Positions 18,288-26,265 of a stretch of DNA of 58,363 bases are shown piece by piece. The stretch is from Desulfuromonadales bacterium (GTDB lineage Bacteria; Desulfobacterota; Desulfuromonadia; Desulfuromonadales; BM103): the NCBI GenBank assembly GCA_014860225.1, contig JACZKE010000004.1, positions 1 to 58,363 on the forward strand. The letters are read 5' to 3'. A model generated the notes under the pieces. The model was not told the origin of the DNA. It ran no database searches and saw only the letters and a list, made by a program, of their open reading frames with translations. The number at the start of each line of letters is the position of its first letter. The first letter of the stretch is position 1. A program made the translations under genes and the position numbers.

Positions 18288-20958
18288 TATTGCCTTCCAG
18301 AGAGGCAGTGTCCCGCTCCAGGATTCGACAGAAGCCAGTTAAATCACAGTATTGACAAGCGAGCTTTGGATCAACCGGGTCGACAGATGCATCTCCACGG
18401 GCAAAAGCATCGCCCAGGACAGGTAGAGTACTGCTCCAATGAGCCAGAACATCTTTCAAAGTGCCCCAGCCCTTCTCATCAAGACGTGTTGCAAGTGCGC
18501 GTGATTTTGCGCCTGGCCAGGCTTCGTCCTTACGAGCCAACCCGCGGAAGCCACTTTCTTTCACCTTGCCGCGTACTACGGCGAACATCACTGCACCGAT
18601 CTGTTCCTGGGACAAACCCAGGCAATACGCAGGCAGCTGTGGCTCAGTAATCCGGTCGTCCAGCCATTGCAGAGGTTCGGCACGTCCTGTTTTGTAATCG
18701 ATAATGGCACAGGTGCCATCGTCCAGTTCGTCAATCCGGTCAATCCGGGTCCGGATAGCCAGCTGGCCGATCTTGACCTGGTGGTTCTGTTCAGAAGCCA
18801 CGACGCGAAAACGGCTTCTTTGACGCTCAAATTCAAGCCACTGCAGCAAAAGAGAGATTAAACGTTGTTGCTCGATGTGCCGTTGCCGTGCAGGCAGATC
18901 ATATCGTCGCTCTTTTTCCAATCGACCGAGGGCGCCATTGACGGCTTCATCCAAAAGCTTCTTGAGTGTGGTTTCATCAAGGGACAAGAGGGTGTCCTGG
19001 TCGACAACTTTGCCCCAGAACAACTCGAGAGCTATATGAGCAAGAGAACCGCGTGCCATGTTGTCGATACCGATATCCGGAACATCCAGGTGTTCAGCCC
19101 TGAGTCTGTGATGGGCGAAGGCACGAAAAGGACAGAGAGCCTGATCCTTGATAATGCCGGTTCCGCCGGTAAACGGCTTGCGGGTGGATATCGGTGGTCC
19201 TTGACAGTCAGATATCTCTTCAAGGCTTGTTCGCTCCTGCCAGATGATCCTGGCCGGGGCGCATGATTCAGCCAGTAATGGCTGCCCGTCGGAAATCTCC
19301 CTGATGAAAGAACTCGGTCTTTGCTCTGCGCCGTTATCCTGGGCCGGCCAGCTGAGCACGATATCAGGAGCCGCAGAGAACAGGCGCGTCGAAATCTGTT
19401 CGGCAAAGAGATACTCACGTTCTGCATCAGAGCGTTTCATGCGATATCGACGTTGAACAGGCAGTGGGATGAAGGGATTCGGACTGGGTGGCTTGGGCAA
19501 TGCTGAGTCATGCAGCCCGAGAACCCAGAGATGATCAAACACCAAACCGCTTGATTCCAGTTCACCGAGAACCTGAACCGGACCATCGACACCTTCCGGC
19601 TGAAACTCCAGCGAAGTGATATTGCGAATCAGAATTCTGACGGCGGCGGAACGATCAATAGGCGACGAGACTCCATCCAGACTGGCAAGCTCAGCCAATG
19701 AGCTCCTGAAATGCTGTACAGCCTGATACTCACGACTTGACAGGCCACGCTCTCCCGGCCAGCCGACTTTACCGAGATAGGTCGCGAAATATTCAGCCCA
19801 GAAACCCGGCATGCGTTTCGCTGGCTGGTATAAATCAGCGGCAATGATTTCAATCATTTTGATGAAATCCGGCACAGCAATCGCGTATTTTGTCGAGAGT
19901 CCCTTCAAGGTCCTGGCAAGACGAGGCAACGACCAGTCAAAACGCCTTAAACTACGTAATTCACGATCCATTTGCGCCCGGTTGGCAGCCTCTTCGAGTG
20001 AACCTCTGATATATGGCGTGCATAAAAGCCAGCTGATCTCAGCATGATCGATCCGCATGCCAAGCCGCAACAAGCGAAGTGCCGCGTGAATCACCCCTTC
20101 CCTGTCCAGGCTATGGCCCAGCGAAAGGTTGAACACATGCTGCGTCTCTTCACCGGCAAGCATTGCTTTCGGGTCCAGCTCTGCTGTGAACTCCTGTTCA
20201 ATCAGGGACTGGTAAACTTCAAGTCGCGGTGCAACGACACCAATGCTTACATCCGGATTTTTGGTCAGGAGAGATCTGATCCATCGGGCACATCGATTGA
20301 CTTCATCAGTAGGGTCGGCAGCTGCGACACGTTGACGCCGAACATTTTGACATGGCTGTGGATGCCAATACTCGATACAAACGCCATATTTGTTCATAAC
20401 ATCGCACAAATGCAGCACATCAGGTGTGATCTCGTCGAACCCGGCGATAATAATTTTTCCGGGCAGGGGGATGTGCTCTCTATTAATTGCTTCTGATAGC
20501 AGCCAGGGCGTCTCAACAGGATCGTGCCAGCCCCTTTCAATGGCCCGGCTCTGCCATGTTTTTCGCCAACGCAGAAATGCCCTGTGATCTTCGGCGGCTT
20601 CACCCCTGTCGAATTCTACAGAATAGCGAATCAATAACTGGTGTGCCTGCAAAGCTCGACGTGCCGTCTGTGGAACCTGTAGAAGATAATTGCCGGACTG
20701 TTCAGCATCAGACTCGACAATGATCTCCCAGGCATGTTGCAGCTGAGCATTGTTCAGGAATAAAAGCGTTCCTGGAATCAGTAGCTGACATCGGCATAAC
20801 CATGCAGAAATGCTTAAGATGTCAGGACGCAACCATGCTGCAAGCCCCAGTCGCTGCTGCTCGCTGTCATATTGTTGTAAGAGTTCTCTTGCCAGACGGT
20901 CGTTGACCGTCAGGATGAGACTTCCCTCACCGGCCGCAGCATACAGAATTTCATCCAT
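18280..20958 (-). CDS. AddB-like nuclease subunit with Fe-S staple
   Basis: An 892-residue partner of the AddA-like helicase. The C-terminal third is a PD-(D/E)XK nuclease (TRIDRIDELDDG...IIDYKTG). It carries the AddB-type iron-sulfur staple: one Cys upstream (CPFRAFAHHRL, about 605) and three near the end (ACQYCDLTGFC). The N-terminus (AAAGEGSLILTVNDRLAREL) lacks a GxxGxGK[ST] Walker A, so this subunit probably does not hydrolyse ATP. It matches the family often called 'probable DNA repair protein'. Its start overlaps the VanZ-like gene by 8 nt. Confidence 0.82.
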   Translation of the reverse strand: MDEILYAAAGEGSLILTVNDRLARELLQQYDSEQQRLGLAAWLRPDILSISAWLCRCQLLIPGTLLFLNNAQLQHAWEIIVESDAEQSGNYLLQVPQTARRALQAHQLLIRYSVEFDRGEAAEDHRAFLRWRKTWQSRAIERGWHDPVETPWLLSEAINREHIPLPGKIIIAGFDEITPDVLHLCDVMNKYGVCIEYWHPQPCQNVRRQRVAAADPTDEVNRCARWIRSLLTKNPDVSIGVVAPRLEVYQSLIEQEFTAELDPKAMLAGEETQHVFNLSLGHSLDREGVIHAALRLLRLGMRIDHAEISWLLCTPYIRGSLEEAANRAQMDRELRSLRRFDWSLPRLARTLKGLSTKYAIAVPDFIKMIEIIAADLYQPAKRMPGFWAEYFATYLGKVGWPGERGLSSREYQAVQHFRSSLAELASLDGVSSPIDRSAAVRILIRNITSLEFQPEGVDGPVQVLGELESSGLVFDHLWVLGLHDSALPKPPSPNPFIPLPVQRRYRMKRSDAEREYLFAEQISTRLFSAAPDIVLSWPAQDNGAEQRPSSFIREISDGQPLLAESCAPARIIWQERTSLEEISDCQGPPISTRKPFTGGTGIIKDQALCPFRAFAHHRLRAEHLDVPDIGIDNMARGSLAHIALELFWGKVVDQDTLLSLDETTLKKLLDEAVNGALGRLEKERRYDLPARQRHIEQQRLISLLLQWLEFERQRSRFRVVASEQNHQVKIGQLAIRTRIDRIDELDDGTCAIIDYKTGRAEPLQWLDDRITEPQLPAYCLGLSQEQIGAVMFAVVRGKVKESGFRGLARKDEAWPGAKSRALATRLDEKGWGTLKDVLAHWSSTLPVLGDAFARGDASVDPVDPKLACQYCDLTGFCRILERDTASLEGNND

Positions 20959-21388
20959 GATCTTTTTCCAGAGCTTTATGTCGTGAACACATTAACCCGG
21001 AGAATTGACGTAATATGACATATGCGATGAAAGCACCGACAGCATCCGCGAAAAGATCCCACCATTCGGCAATGCGTCCTGTCTGTGCCAATAGCTGCAG
21101 GACCTCCATCAGAGCGCCGAAACAGATGACCACCAGCCATGTAACCCACCAGATTTTATTGAGCTGAAGAGGCAAGCAGAAGAGAAATTGAGCAACCAGA
21201 AGGAACAACAACCCATAAGCCCCTGCGTGGAGGAGTTTGTCCCAACCCAGCACTCCGGAGAGTTGTGGCGGCGTGGGAATCAAAGACAACCATAAGATAA
21301 TGATGCTCCAGGAAAGAGGGAGACATAAGCGCAGGACAAATTCGATGATGTTTGGAGTTTGGATTTTGAGTGTATTCCAGGCAGTCAT
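20951..21388 (-). CDS. VanZ-like membrane protein
   Basis: A 145-residue protein with four predicted membrane segments. The VanZ-like hallmarks are DKLLHAGAYGLLFLL, GALMEVLQ and the AEWWDLFADAVGAF loop. VanZ confers low-level teicoplanin resistance in enterococci, but most homologues have no known role. It overlaps the AddB-like gene by 8 nt and so is transcribed with the recombination genes. No good ribosome binding site precedes the ATG, so the start is tentative. Confidence 0.85.
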   Translation of the reverse strand: MTAWNTLKIQTPNIIEFVLRLCLPLSWSIIILWLSLIPTPPQLSGVLGWDKLLHAGAYGLLFLLVAQFLFCLPLQLNKIWWVTWLVVICFGALMEVLQLLAQTGRIAEWWDLFADAVGAFIAYVILRQFSGLMCSRHKALEKDHG

Positions 21389-21483
21389 AATGACGGACAG
21401 GTTACTCTAGTTTGCAGTATAAAAAAAGACTTTGGATGCCACCTTAAGTCTCCATCAGTCTGCAGGCGTTGTCTCCAAAATAA

Positions 21484-21507
21484 CCGGGGGCCGCAGAGCG
21501 GCCCCCG
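21484..21507 (-). terminator. Terminator after the Met/His-rich protein gene
   Basis: A perfect CGGGGGCCGC / GCGGCCCCCG hairpin, then GGTTATTTT on the minus strand, starting 7 nt past the stop at 21514. Confidence 0.85.
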
Positions 21508-21513
21508 ATCTGC

Positions 21514-22068
21514 TTACATGTTATGAAACATGACCGAAAACTGGCGTTTTTTGCCGTCTTCAAGCTTGGTTCCGACCTCAAATGTATGCATACCTTCTTC
21601 CAGTGAAACATCGGCGCCGAATCCTGTCCCCATCTGCATCATCATGACGGGCTTGGCTTCTTTGCCTTTCACCTTGAGTGCGACCTGGCCGCCGGCAATA
21701 TCATTACCGCTCTTTTCGTCAGCGAAGAAAACCATAACGTGATGGGTTGCATCCATACCCATTTTCGCCATGGAAGCCATGGTCTTTTCATCATAAGTCT
21801 TGACCTTGACTGTAGCGACAACGCCTTCTTGTGTGTCCTTGCCGATTTCCAGGAAGTCATCGTCCTGACCAGCCATGTCGTGGCCTTTATGCATATCAGT
21901 TGACATCTCTTTGGCATGGTCCATATCCATGTCGCTGTGTTGTTTCATGTCTTCGGTCATCTTCTTGCTGCTGTCAGCGTGGTTCTCGTGACTCATTGCC
22001 GCAGCGATCATTGGCATGCCCATAGCGATAACCAGGGTTAGCAGTACGATTGTCATCTGTTTCATCAT
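21514..22068 (-). CDS. Exported Met/His-rich protein, candidate copper binder
   Basis: A 184-residue protein with a Sec signal peptide (about 1-24, ending AAA). After it comes a Met/His/Asp-rich segment (residues 25-70: MSHENHADSS, MKQHSDMDMDHAKEM, MHKGHDMAG). A small beta-rich domain follows (about 75-184, with MGMDATHHVMVFFADE and KKRQFSVMF). Methionine plus histidine clusters are typical of periplasmic Cu(I)/Cu(II) handling proteins. The C-terminal domain looks like a small beta sandwich such as YtkA-type domains. I cannot assign it to a named family. It is a tandem paralogue of the 22677-22192 gene. AGGAG lies 9 nt before the start. Confidence 0.72.
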   Translation of the reverse strand: MMKQMTIVLLTLVIAMGMPMIAAAMSHENHADSSKKMTEDMKQHSDMDMDHAKEMSTDMHKGHDMAGQDDDFLEIGKDTQEGVVATVKVKTYDEKTMASMAKMGMDATHHVMVFFADEKSGNDIAGGQVALKVKGKEAKPVMMMQMGTGFGADVSLEEGMHTFEVGTKLEDGKKRQFSVMFHNM

Positions 22069-22191
22069 GATTTAAGCTCCTGTTTTGAGATTTTGGTCAG
22101 CCTGTCGCTGACGTTGAATGATTTCCATGAACATATCGTCATATTTTTTGAATAAACCGGGGCGCAGGGTGTGCAACTCGGCAAGTAAAGG

Positions 22192-22677
22192 TTACCTCAA
22201 TTCGAAGTCATATTCGAACTGGCGTTTTTTACCGTCAGTCAGCTCGGTGCCAACAACAAAATGATAATGACCTGGCTCGGGAAGAACGATGTCGGCGCCG
22301 AAATGTCCCTGCATAACCATCAACCTGGTCGTTTCCTCTTGCTTACCGTCCGCCTTTTTCACCTTGATAGCTGCGGTCCCTGATTCCAAAGGCAGGCCGG
22401 TTGCCACATCAACGAACATAACCATGATATGATGGGTTGGCTTCATTCCCATCTTGACCATCGCATCCTTGACATCCTTGAGATGAGCCATAGCCTTGAC
22501 ACCATCCTGGACCGAATTACCAATCATGATCATGTCCCCTTCCATATTCATGCTTGCATGATCCGTCTTGCTATGGTCCATATTCGCGGCTCCGGATCCA
22601 TGTTGCATGGCTTGTACTGCCAGCGGCAGAACGACCAGCACAACCAGGGTAACAAAGATTTTACGCATGATTTTCAT
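22192..22677 (-). CDS. Exported Met/His-containing protein (paralogue)
   Basis: A 161-residue paralogue of the next gene. It has a signal peptide (about 1-23), a shorter Met/His-rich linker (MQHGSG, MDHSKTDHASMNMEGDM) and the same C-terminal domain (MGMKPTHHIMVMFVD, GTELTDGKKRQFEYDF). Both share the MKPTHH/MDATHH element and the GKKRQF motif near the C-terminus. GGAG lies 8 nt before the ATG. The pair is probably co-transcribed (123-nt gap). A metal-binding or metal-sensing role is inferred from composition only. Confidence 0.72.
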   Translation of the reverse strand: MKIMRKIFVTLVVLVVLPLAVQAMQHGSGAANMDHSKTDHASMNMEGDMIMIGNSVQDGVKAMAHLKDVKDAMVKMGMKPTHHIMVMFVDVATGLPLESGTAAIKVKKADGKQEETTRLMVMQGHFGADIVLPEPGHYHFVVGTELTDGKKRQFEYDFELR

Positions 22678-23133
22678 AGAAAGTGCTCCATGGTCGAGGA
22701 TCCGGATATCAGCGGGATCTTCAGAATTAGTGCTCTTGGTGTCATAAATTACTCTTTGAATCAGAAAGGCTCCTTATACTCTTACATGGAGCATGCCAGT
22801 TTTCTATACAGCTAATAATACAACATATTTTCATTCGGTGGCATTCAACCAAGCACATAACGAAGGATATCCTACAGTAAGATGGGGATTATTCGACGAT
22901 ATGAAGAGACGATTAAGAAAACAGACGGAGGGATTGGAGGTGTGCCTTTGCAGGCTTTCCTTGAAAGTTACGGGCGTATCTGTTCACTCGAACGAAAACG
23001 GAAATAAAGCGACAATATGATATTCTTGACTAGGGACCTGTTTGACTTGGGAAGTCCAACTTTCTGCACCTCAGTCGTCAATCCAGATGGCGCAGCACAA
23101 CGGAAGCCCAACACATAGACTTCAAGGTAAGCA
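22678..23133. other. Divergent intergenic region, no recognisable gene
   Basis: 456 bp between the Met/His-rich genes (minus) and glgP (plus). It must hold both promoters. Short frames such as 22793-23020 have no family resemblance and no convincing ribosome binding site. I found no clear operator or riboswitch. Confidence 0.4.
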
Positions 23134-24846
23134 ATGAGCGATTGGAGACGTTATACTGAAATTTCACGCATCGCATATTTTTCAATGGAAATCGGCCTGA
23201 CTACAGAAATCCCCACTTACAGCGGCGGACTGGGAGTCCTGGCTGGTGACACGATCAAAAGTGCTGCGGACCTGAAGCTTCCCCTCGTAGCTGTCACCTT
23301 GCTTAGTCGCAAAGGCTATTTTAAGCAAACGTTCAGTGCCGAAGGCTGGCAACAGGAGAGTGATGTTGACTGGAAACCTGAGGAGTTGCTTGAGCTTTTA
23401 CCAAGCAAGGCCCTGGTGAATATAGAGAATCGCGATGTCAAGGTCCAGGCCTGGATGTATCGTGTCAAAAGTCCGACCGGCGGAGACCTGCCGGTGCTCT
23501 TTCTTGATACCGATATCCCTGGCAACCTTCCGGAAGACAGACAGATTACCGACCATCTCTACGGTGGAGGCAGAGATTATCGGCTGAAGCAAGAGGTTGT
23601 TCTCGGTATCGGAGGTGCACGCCTGTTGCAGATCCTTGGTTTTCAGGTCCGCAAGTATCATATGAACGAAGGCCATGCCAGCCTGCTGACCCTGGAATTA
23701 CTCAATCACCACCGTCGTCCCGTCGAAGACACCTGGGATGAGCGCGCCTCGTGGAATGTTGCCCAAGTACAGGAGAAATGCGTCTTTACCACCCATACGC
23801 CGGTGGAGGCAGGGCACGATCGCTTTACCTATGACATGGTTGAAAGCATCATGGGAGAGGTAATTCCTCTGGATCTGCTAAAAGAACTCGGGGGCAAAAC
23901 TGAACTCAATATGACCATGCTGGCCCTGAACCTATCGTACTATGTCAACGGAGTTGCCAAGAAACATGGCGAAGTTTCCCAGGCCCTCTTCCCTGGATTT
24001 GAGATTCATGCCATCACCAACGGCATTCATCCGTTCACATGGGCCTCCCCTTACATAATGACACTTTACGACAAGTATCTGCCTGGCTGGGCTAACGAAC
24101 CAGAGTTGTTGGTCAGGGTGGACATCATCCCGGATCAGGAACTTCATGACGCCCACGCCGGTGCCAAGGCCTATCTCTTTCAATACATTGAGGAAATAAC
24201 CGGTGTCAGACTCGACCCGGACATCCTTACCATCGGCTTCGCCCGCCGGGCCACTGCATACAAAAGAGCGAACATGATCTTTACTGACAAGGAACGTTTA
24301 CTTGAAATCGGCGGTGGCAAACTACAGCTGGTCTTTGCCGGAAAAGCTCACCCTCATGACAACTATGGCAAAAAGATGATTCAGGAAATTCGCCAACAAG
24401 CTGATTACTTTGGAGACAAACTGAAGATTGTCTACCTGCCAAACTACAACATGGATGTAGCGAGCCGCCTGATTCCGGGTGTCGATCTTTGGCTGAACAA
24501 CCCCCTGCGCCCCCTGGAAGCTTCAGGCACTAGCGGCATGAAGGCCGCCTTGAACGGTGTACCGAATTTCAGCGTGTTGGATGGCTGGTGGATTGAAGGA
24601 CACATCGAGGGGGTGACCGGTTGGTCAATCGGTCCACCGTCGACCGAGACGACGACGAACGTCAACCATTCCGACGAGGATGTTAAAGACCTTTACAAAA
24701 AGCTGGAAGAAACGATAATTCCGCTCTACTACAAGGATCGCGCAGGCTGGATCAAGTTGATAAAAAACGCGATCGGCAAGAATGCTTATTATTTTAATAC
24801 GCATGTCATGATGCGACGTTATGTAACAGAGGCTTATTTGCGCTAG
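23134..24846 (+). CDS. glgP: Alpha-glucan phosphorylase (GT35)
   Basis: A 570-residue glycogen/maltodextrin phosphorylase of the short bacterial-archaeal type, which releases glucose-1-phosphate from alpha-1,4-glucans. It starts with the family signature IAYFSMEIGLTTEIPTYSGG. It then shows YHMNEGHASLL and FTTHTPVEAGHDRF, FARRATAYKRANM (phosphate/PLP region) and GTSGMKAALNGVPNFSVLDG, which carries the PLP-binding Lys. AAGG lies 7 nt before the ATG. The TAG stop is formed by the first bases of an R2 repeat. It stands alone here; no other glycogen gene is adjacent. Confidence 0.94.
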   Translation: MSDWRRYTEISRIAYFSMEIGLTTEIPTYSGGLGVLAGDTIKSAADLKLPLVAVTLLSRKGYFKQTFSAEGWQQESDVDWKPEELLELLPSKALVNIENRDVKVQAWMYRVKSPTGGDLPVLFLDTDIPGNLPEDRQITDHLYGGGRDYRLKQEVVLGIGGARLLQILGFQVRKYHMNEGHASLLTLELLNHHRRPVEDTWDERASWNVAQVQEKCVFTTHTPVEAGHDRFTYDMVESIMGEVIPLDLLKELGGKTELNMTMLALNLSYYVNGVAKKHGEVSQALFPGFEIHAITNGIHPFTWASPYIMTLYDKYLPGWANEPELLVRVDIIPDQELHDAHAGAKAYLFQYIEEITGVRLDPDILTIGFARRATAYKRANMIFTDKERLLEIGGGKLQLVFAGKAHPHDNYGKKMIQEIRQQADYFGDKLKIVYLPNYNMDVASRLIPGVDLWLNNPLRPLEASGTSGMKAALNGVPNFSVLDGWWIEGHIEGVTGWSIGPPSTETTTNVNHSDEDVKDLYKKLEETIIPLYYKDRAGWIKLIKNAIGKNAYYFNTHVMMRRYVTEAYLR

Positions 24847-24908
24847 CAGCCTGTCGGACTATCCATGAGCCGGCTGCAAATTCGGCCCGTATAGTCCGAC
24901 AGACTGCT
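24845..24908. repeat. R2 repeat, short form (perfectly formed MITE-like hairpin)
   Basis: 64 bp with near-perfect 18-bp terminal inverted repeats, AGCAGCCTGTCGGACTAT and ATAGTCCGACAGACTGCT, around a 28-bp centre. It overlaps the glgP stop (TAG at 24844-24846). It can form a long hairpin that may terminate both glgP and the convergent tesA. Confidence 0.85.
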
Positions 24909-24932
24909 AATGCCTGAATATCGGGTGTGATT

Positions 24933-25577
24933 TTACTTGTTCACTGTTTCGAGTACAGACACCAGCACAGGCAGCATCCTGTCGACGATCACCCCAACTC
25001 CAGCTGAGTTTGGATGAATACCGTCAGCCTGATTAAGTGCTGGATCAAGGGCAACACCATCAAGAAAGAACGGATAAAAGCTGACCTTGTGCTTGCTGGC
25101 AAGTCGAGTGTAGATCTGGTTAAAGGCCGTTGTGTAATCGACGCCAAGATTGCGTGGAGCCTGCATTCCGGTCAGTATGATGCAGACACCGGCGGTGTCG
25201 AGTCGCTCTAGAATGGCATCCAGGTTGGCAAATGTCTCTTCCGGGGGCAAACCGCGCAAAGCATCATTGCCACCGAGTTCAACGATTACCAGCTGTGGAT
25301 CATCTCTCAAAGCCCAATCCAGTCGTGCCAGACCCCCGGCGGTTGTATCACCGGAAACGCCGGCATTGATGACTGTAACGTTATGACCAGCCTGTTGCAG
25401 GGCCCTTTCCAACTGTTCCGGGAAGGTCTCCCCTGCTGCCAGTCCGTGACCTGCAGTAAGGCTGTCTCCCAGGACCAGAAGACGTTTCATGGGTTCTGCT
25501 GTACTATTGGCCAGTAGAGGTTGAACACTGCAGGTTGCAGCAAGCAGCAGTAGTAAACAAATTTTTATCAAGCGCAT
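24933..25577 (-). CDS. tesA: Arylesterase / lysophospholipase L1 (SGNH hydrolase)
   Basis: A 214-residue periplasmic esterase of the GDSL/SGNH family. A signal peptide spans about 1-22. Block I is VLGDSLTAGHG (catalytic Ser), block III is VELGGNDALRG and block V is DGIHPN (catalytic Asp and His). It hydrolyses thioesters, aryl esters or lysophospholipids. I chose the ATG at 25577 (MRLIKICLLL), which gives a proper signal peptide. Upstream extension of the frame is only the antisense of the ABC gene. The start codon overlaps the divergent ABC transporter region, the same tesA/ybbA arrangement known in E. coli. Confidence 0.93.
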   Translation of the reverse strand: MRLIKICLLLLLAATCSVQPLLANSTAEPMKRLLVLGDSLTAGHGLAAGETFPEQLERALQQAGHNVTVINAGVSGDTTAGGLARLDWALRDDPQLVIVELGGNDALRGLPPEETFANLDAILERLDTAGVCIILTGMQAPRNLGVDYTTAFNQIYTRLASKHKVSFYPFFLDGVALDPALNQADGIHPNSAGVGVIVDRMLPVLVSVLETVNK

Positions 25578-25587
25578 GAGAGAGCCT

Positions 25588-26265
25588 ATGGTTGAAATTA
25601 AAAATCTTTGTCTCAGTTTAGTCGGTGGAGCCGGGCCGGTCAATATTCTGCGCGGTATCGATCTGTCTATTGCCGCTGGCGAAACTATCAGCATTGTTGG
25701 CCCATCAGGGGCCGGCAAAACAACCCTCTTGATGGCCCTCTCTGGTCTGGAGAAGCCGACTTCCGGGCTGATCCGGGTCGCCGGCATAGATCTGACTGCT
25801 ATCAATGAAGACGGCTTGGCCCGTTTCAGACGCGAGCATGTCGGCATCGTTTTCCAGTCGTTCCATCTGGTGCCGACAATGACAGCCCTTGAGAATGTCG
25901 CCCTGCCACTTGAGTTCGCCGCGGTCGAAAATCCTGCTGGGCAGGCAAAAGAAGCCCTGGAGAAGACCGGGCTTGGCAGCCGTCTCGGTCACTACCCGGG
26001 GGAACTCTCCGGCGGCGAGCAACAACGGGTGGCGCTGGCCAGAGCCTTTGTCGCCAAACCGTCATTGCTCCTGGCCGACGAACCGACAGGTAACCTCGAC
26101 CATGAAACCGGTCAGATGGTCATGGACCTGCTCTTTGATCTGCAGAAAGAGCATAACACAACCCTGGTCCTGGTCACCCACGATAAGACCCTCGCCTCGC
26201 GCTGTCATCGTTGCGTCCATATGCTTGATGGTCAACTCAATGATTATGCCGGAGGCGTTGCATGA
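25588..26265 (+). CDS. YbbA-type ABC transporter ATPase
   Basis: A 225-residue ATPase of the MacB/LolD-like group. Walker A is [11 protein letters not shown], the Q-loop region is [16 protein letters not shown], the signature is [14 protein letters not shown] and Walker B is [12 protein letters not shown], followed by the H-loop VTHDK. I prefer the ATG at 25588 ([10 protein letters not shown]); an in-frame ATG at 25576 adds four residues and overlaps the tesA start. The permease gene overlaps its stop (ATGA). With YbbP it probably forms a mechanotransmission-type complex that acts on lipids or lipoproteins, not a classical transporter. Confidence 0.9.
   Translation: MVEIKNLCLSLVGGAGPVNILRGIDLSIAAGETISIVGPSGAGKTTLLMALSGLEKPTSGLIRVAGIDLTAINEDGLARFRREHVGIVFQSFHLVPTMTALENVALPLEFAAVENPAGQAKEALEKTGLGSRLGHYPGELSGGEQQRVALARAFVAKPSLLLADEPTGNLDHETGQMVMDLLFDLQKEHNTTLVLVTHDKTLASRCHRCVHMLDGQLNDYAGGVA

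Noticed and set aside
22793-23020. 75-codon plus-strand frame upstream of glgP
   Set aside because: No ribosome binding site, no recognisable domain and unlike neighbouring codon use.
25578-25847. 90-residue N-terminal extension of TesA
   Set aside because: It is the antisense of the ABC ATPase gene and would destroy the signal peptide position.
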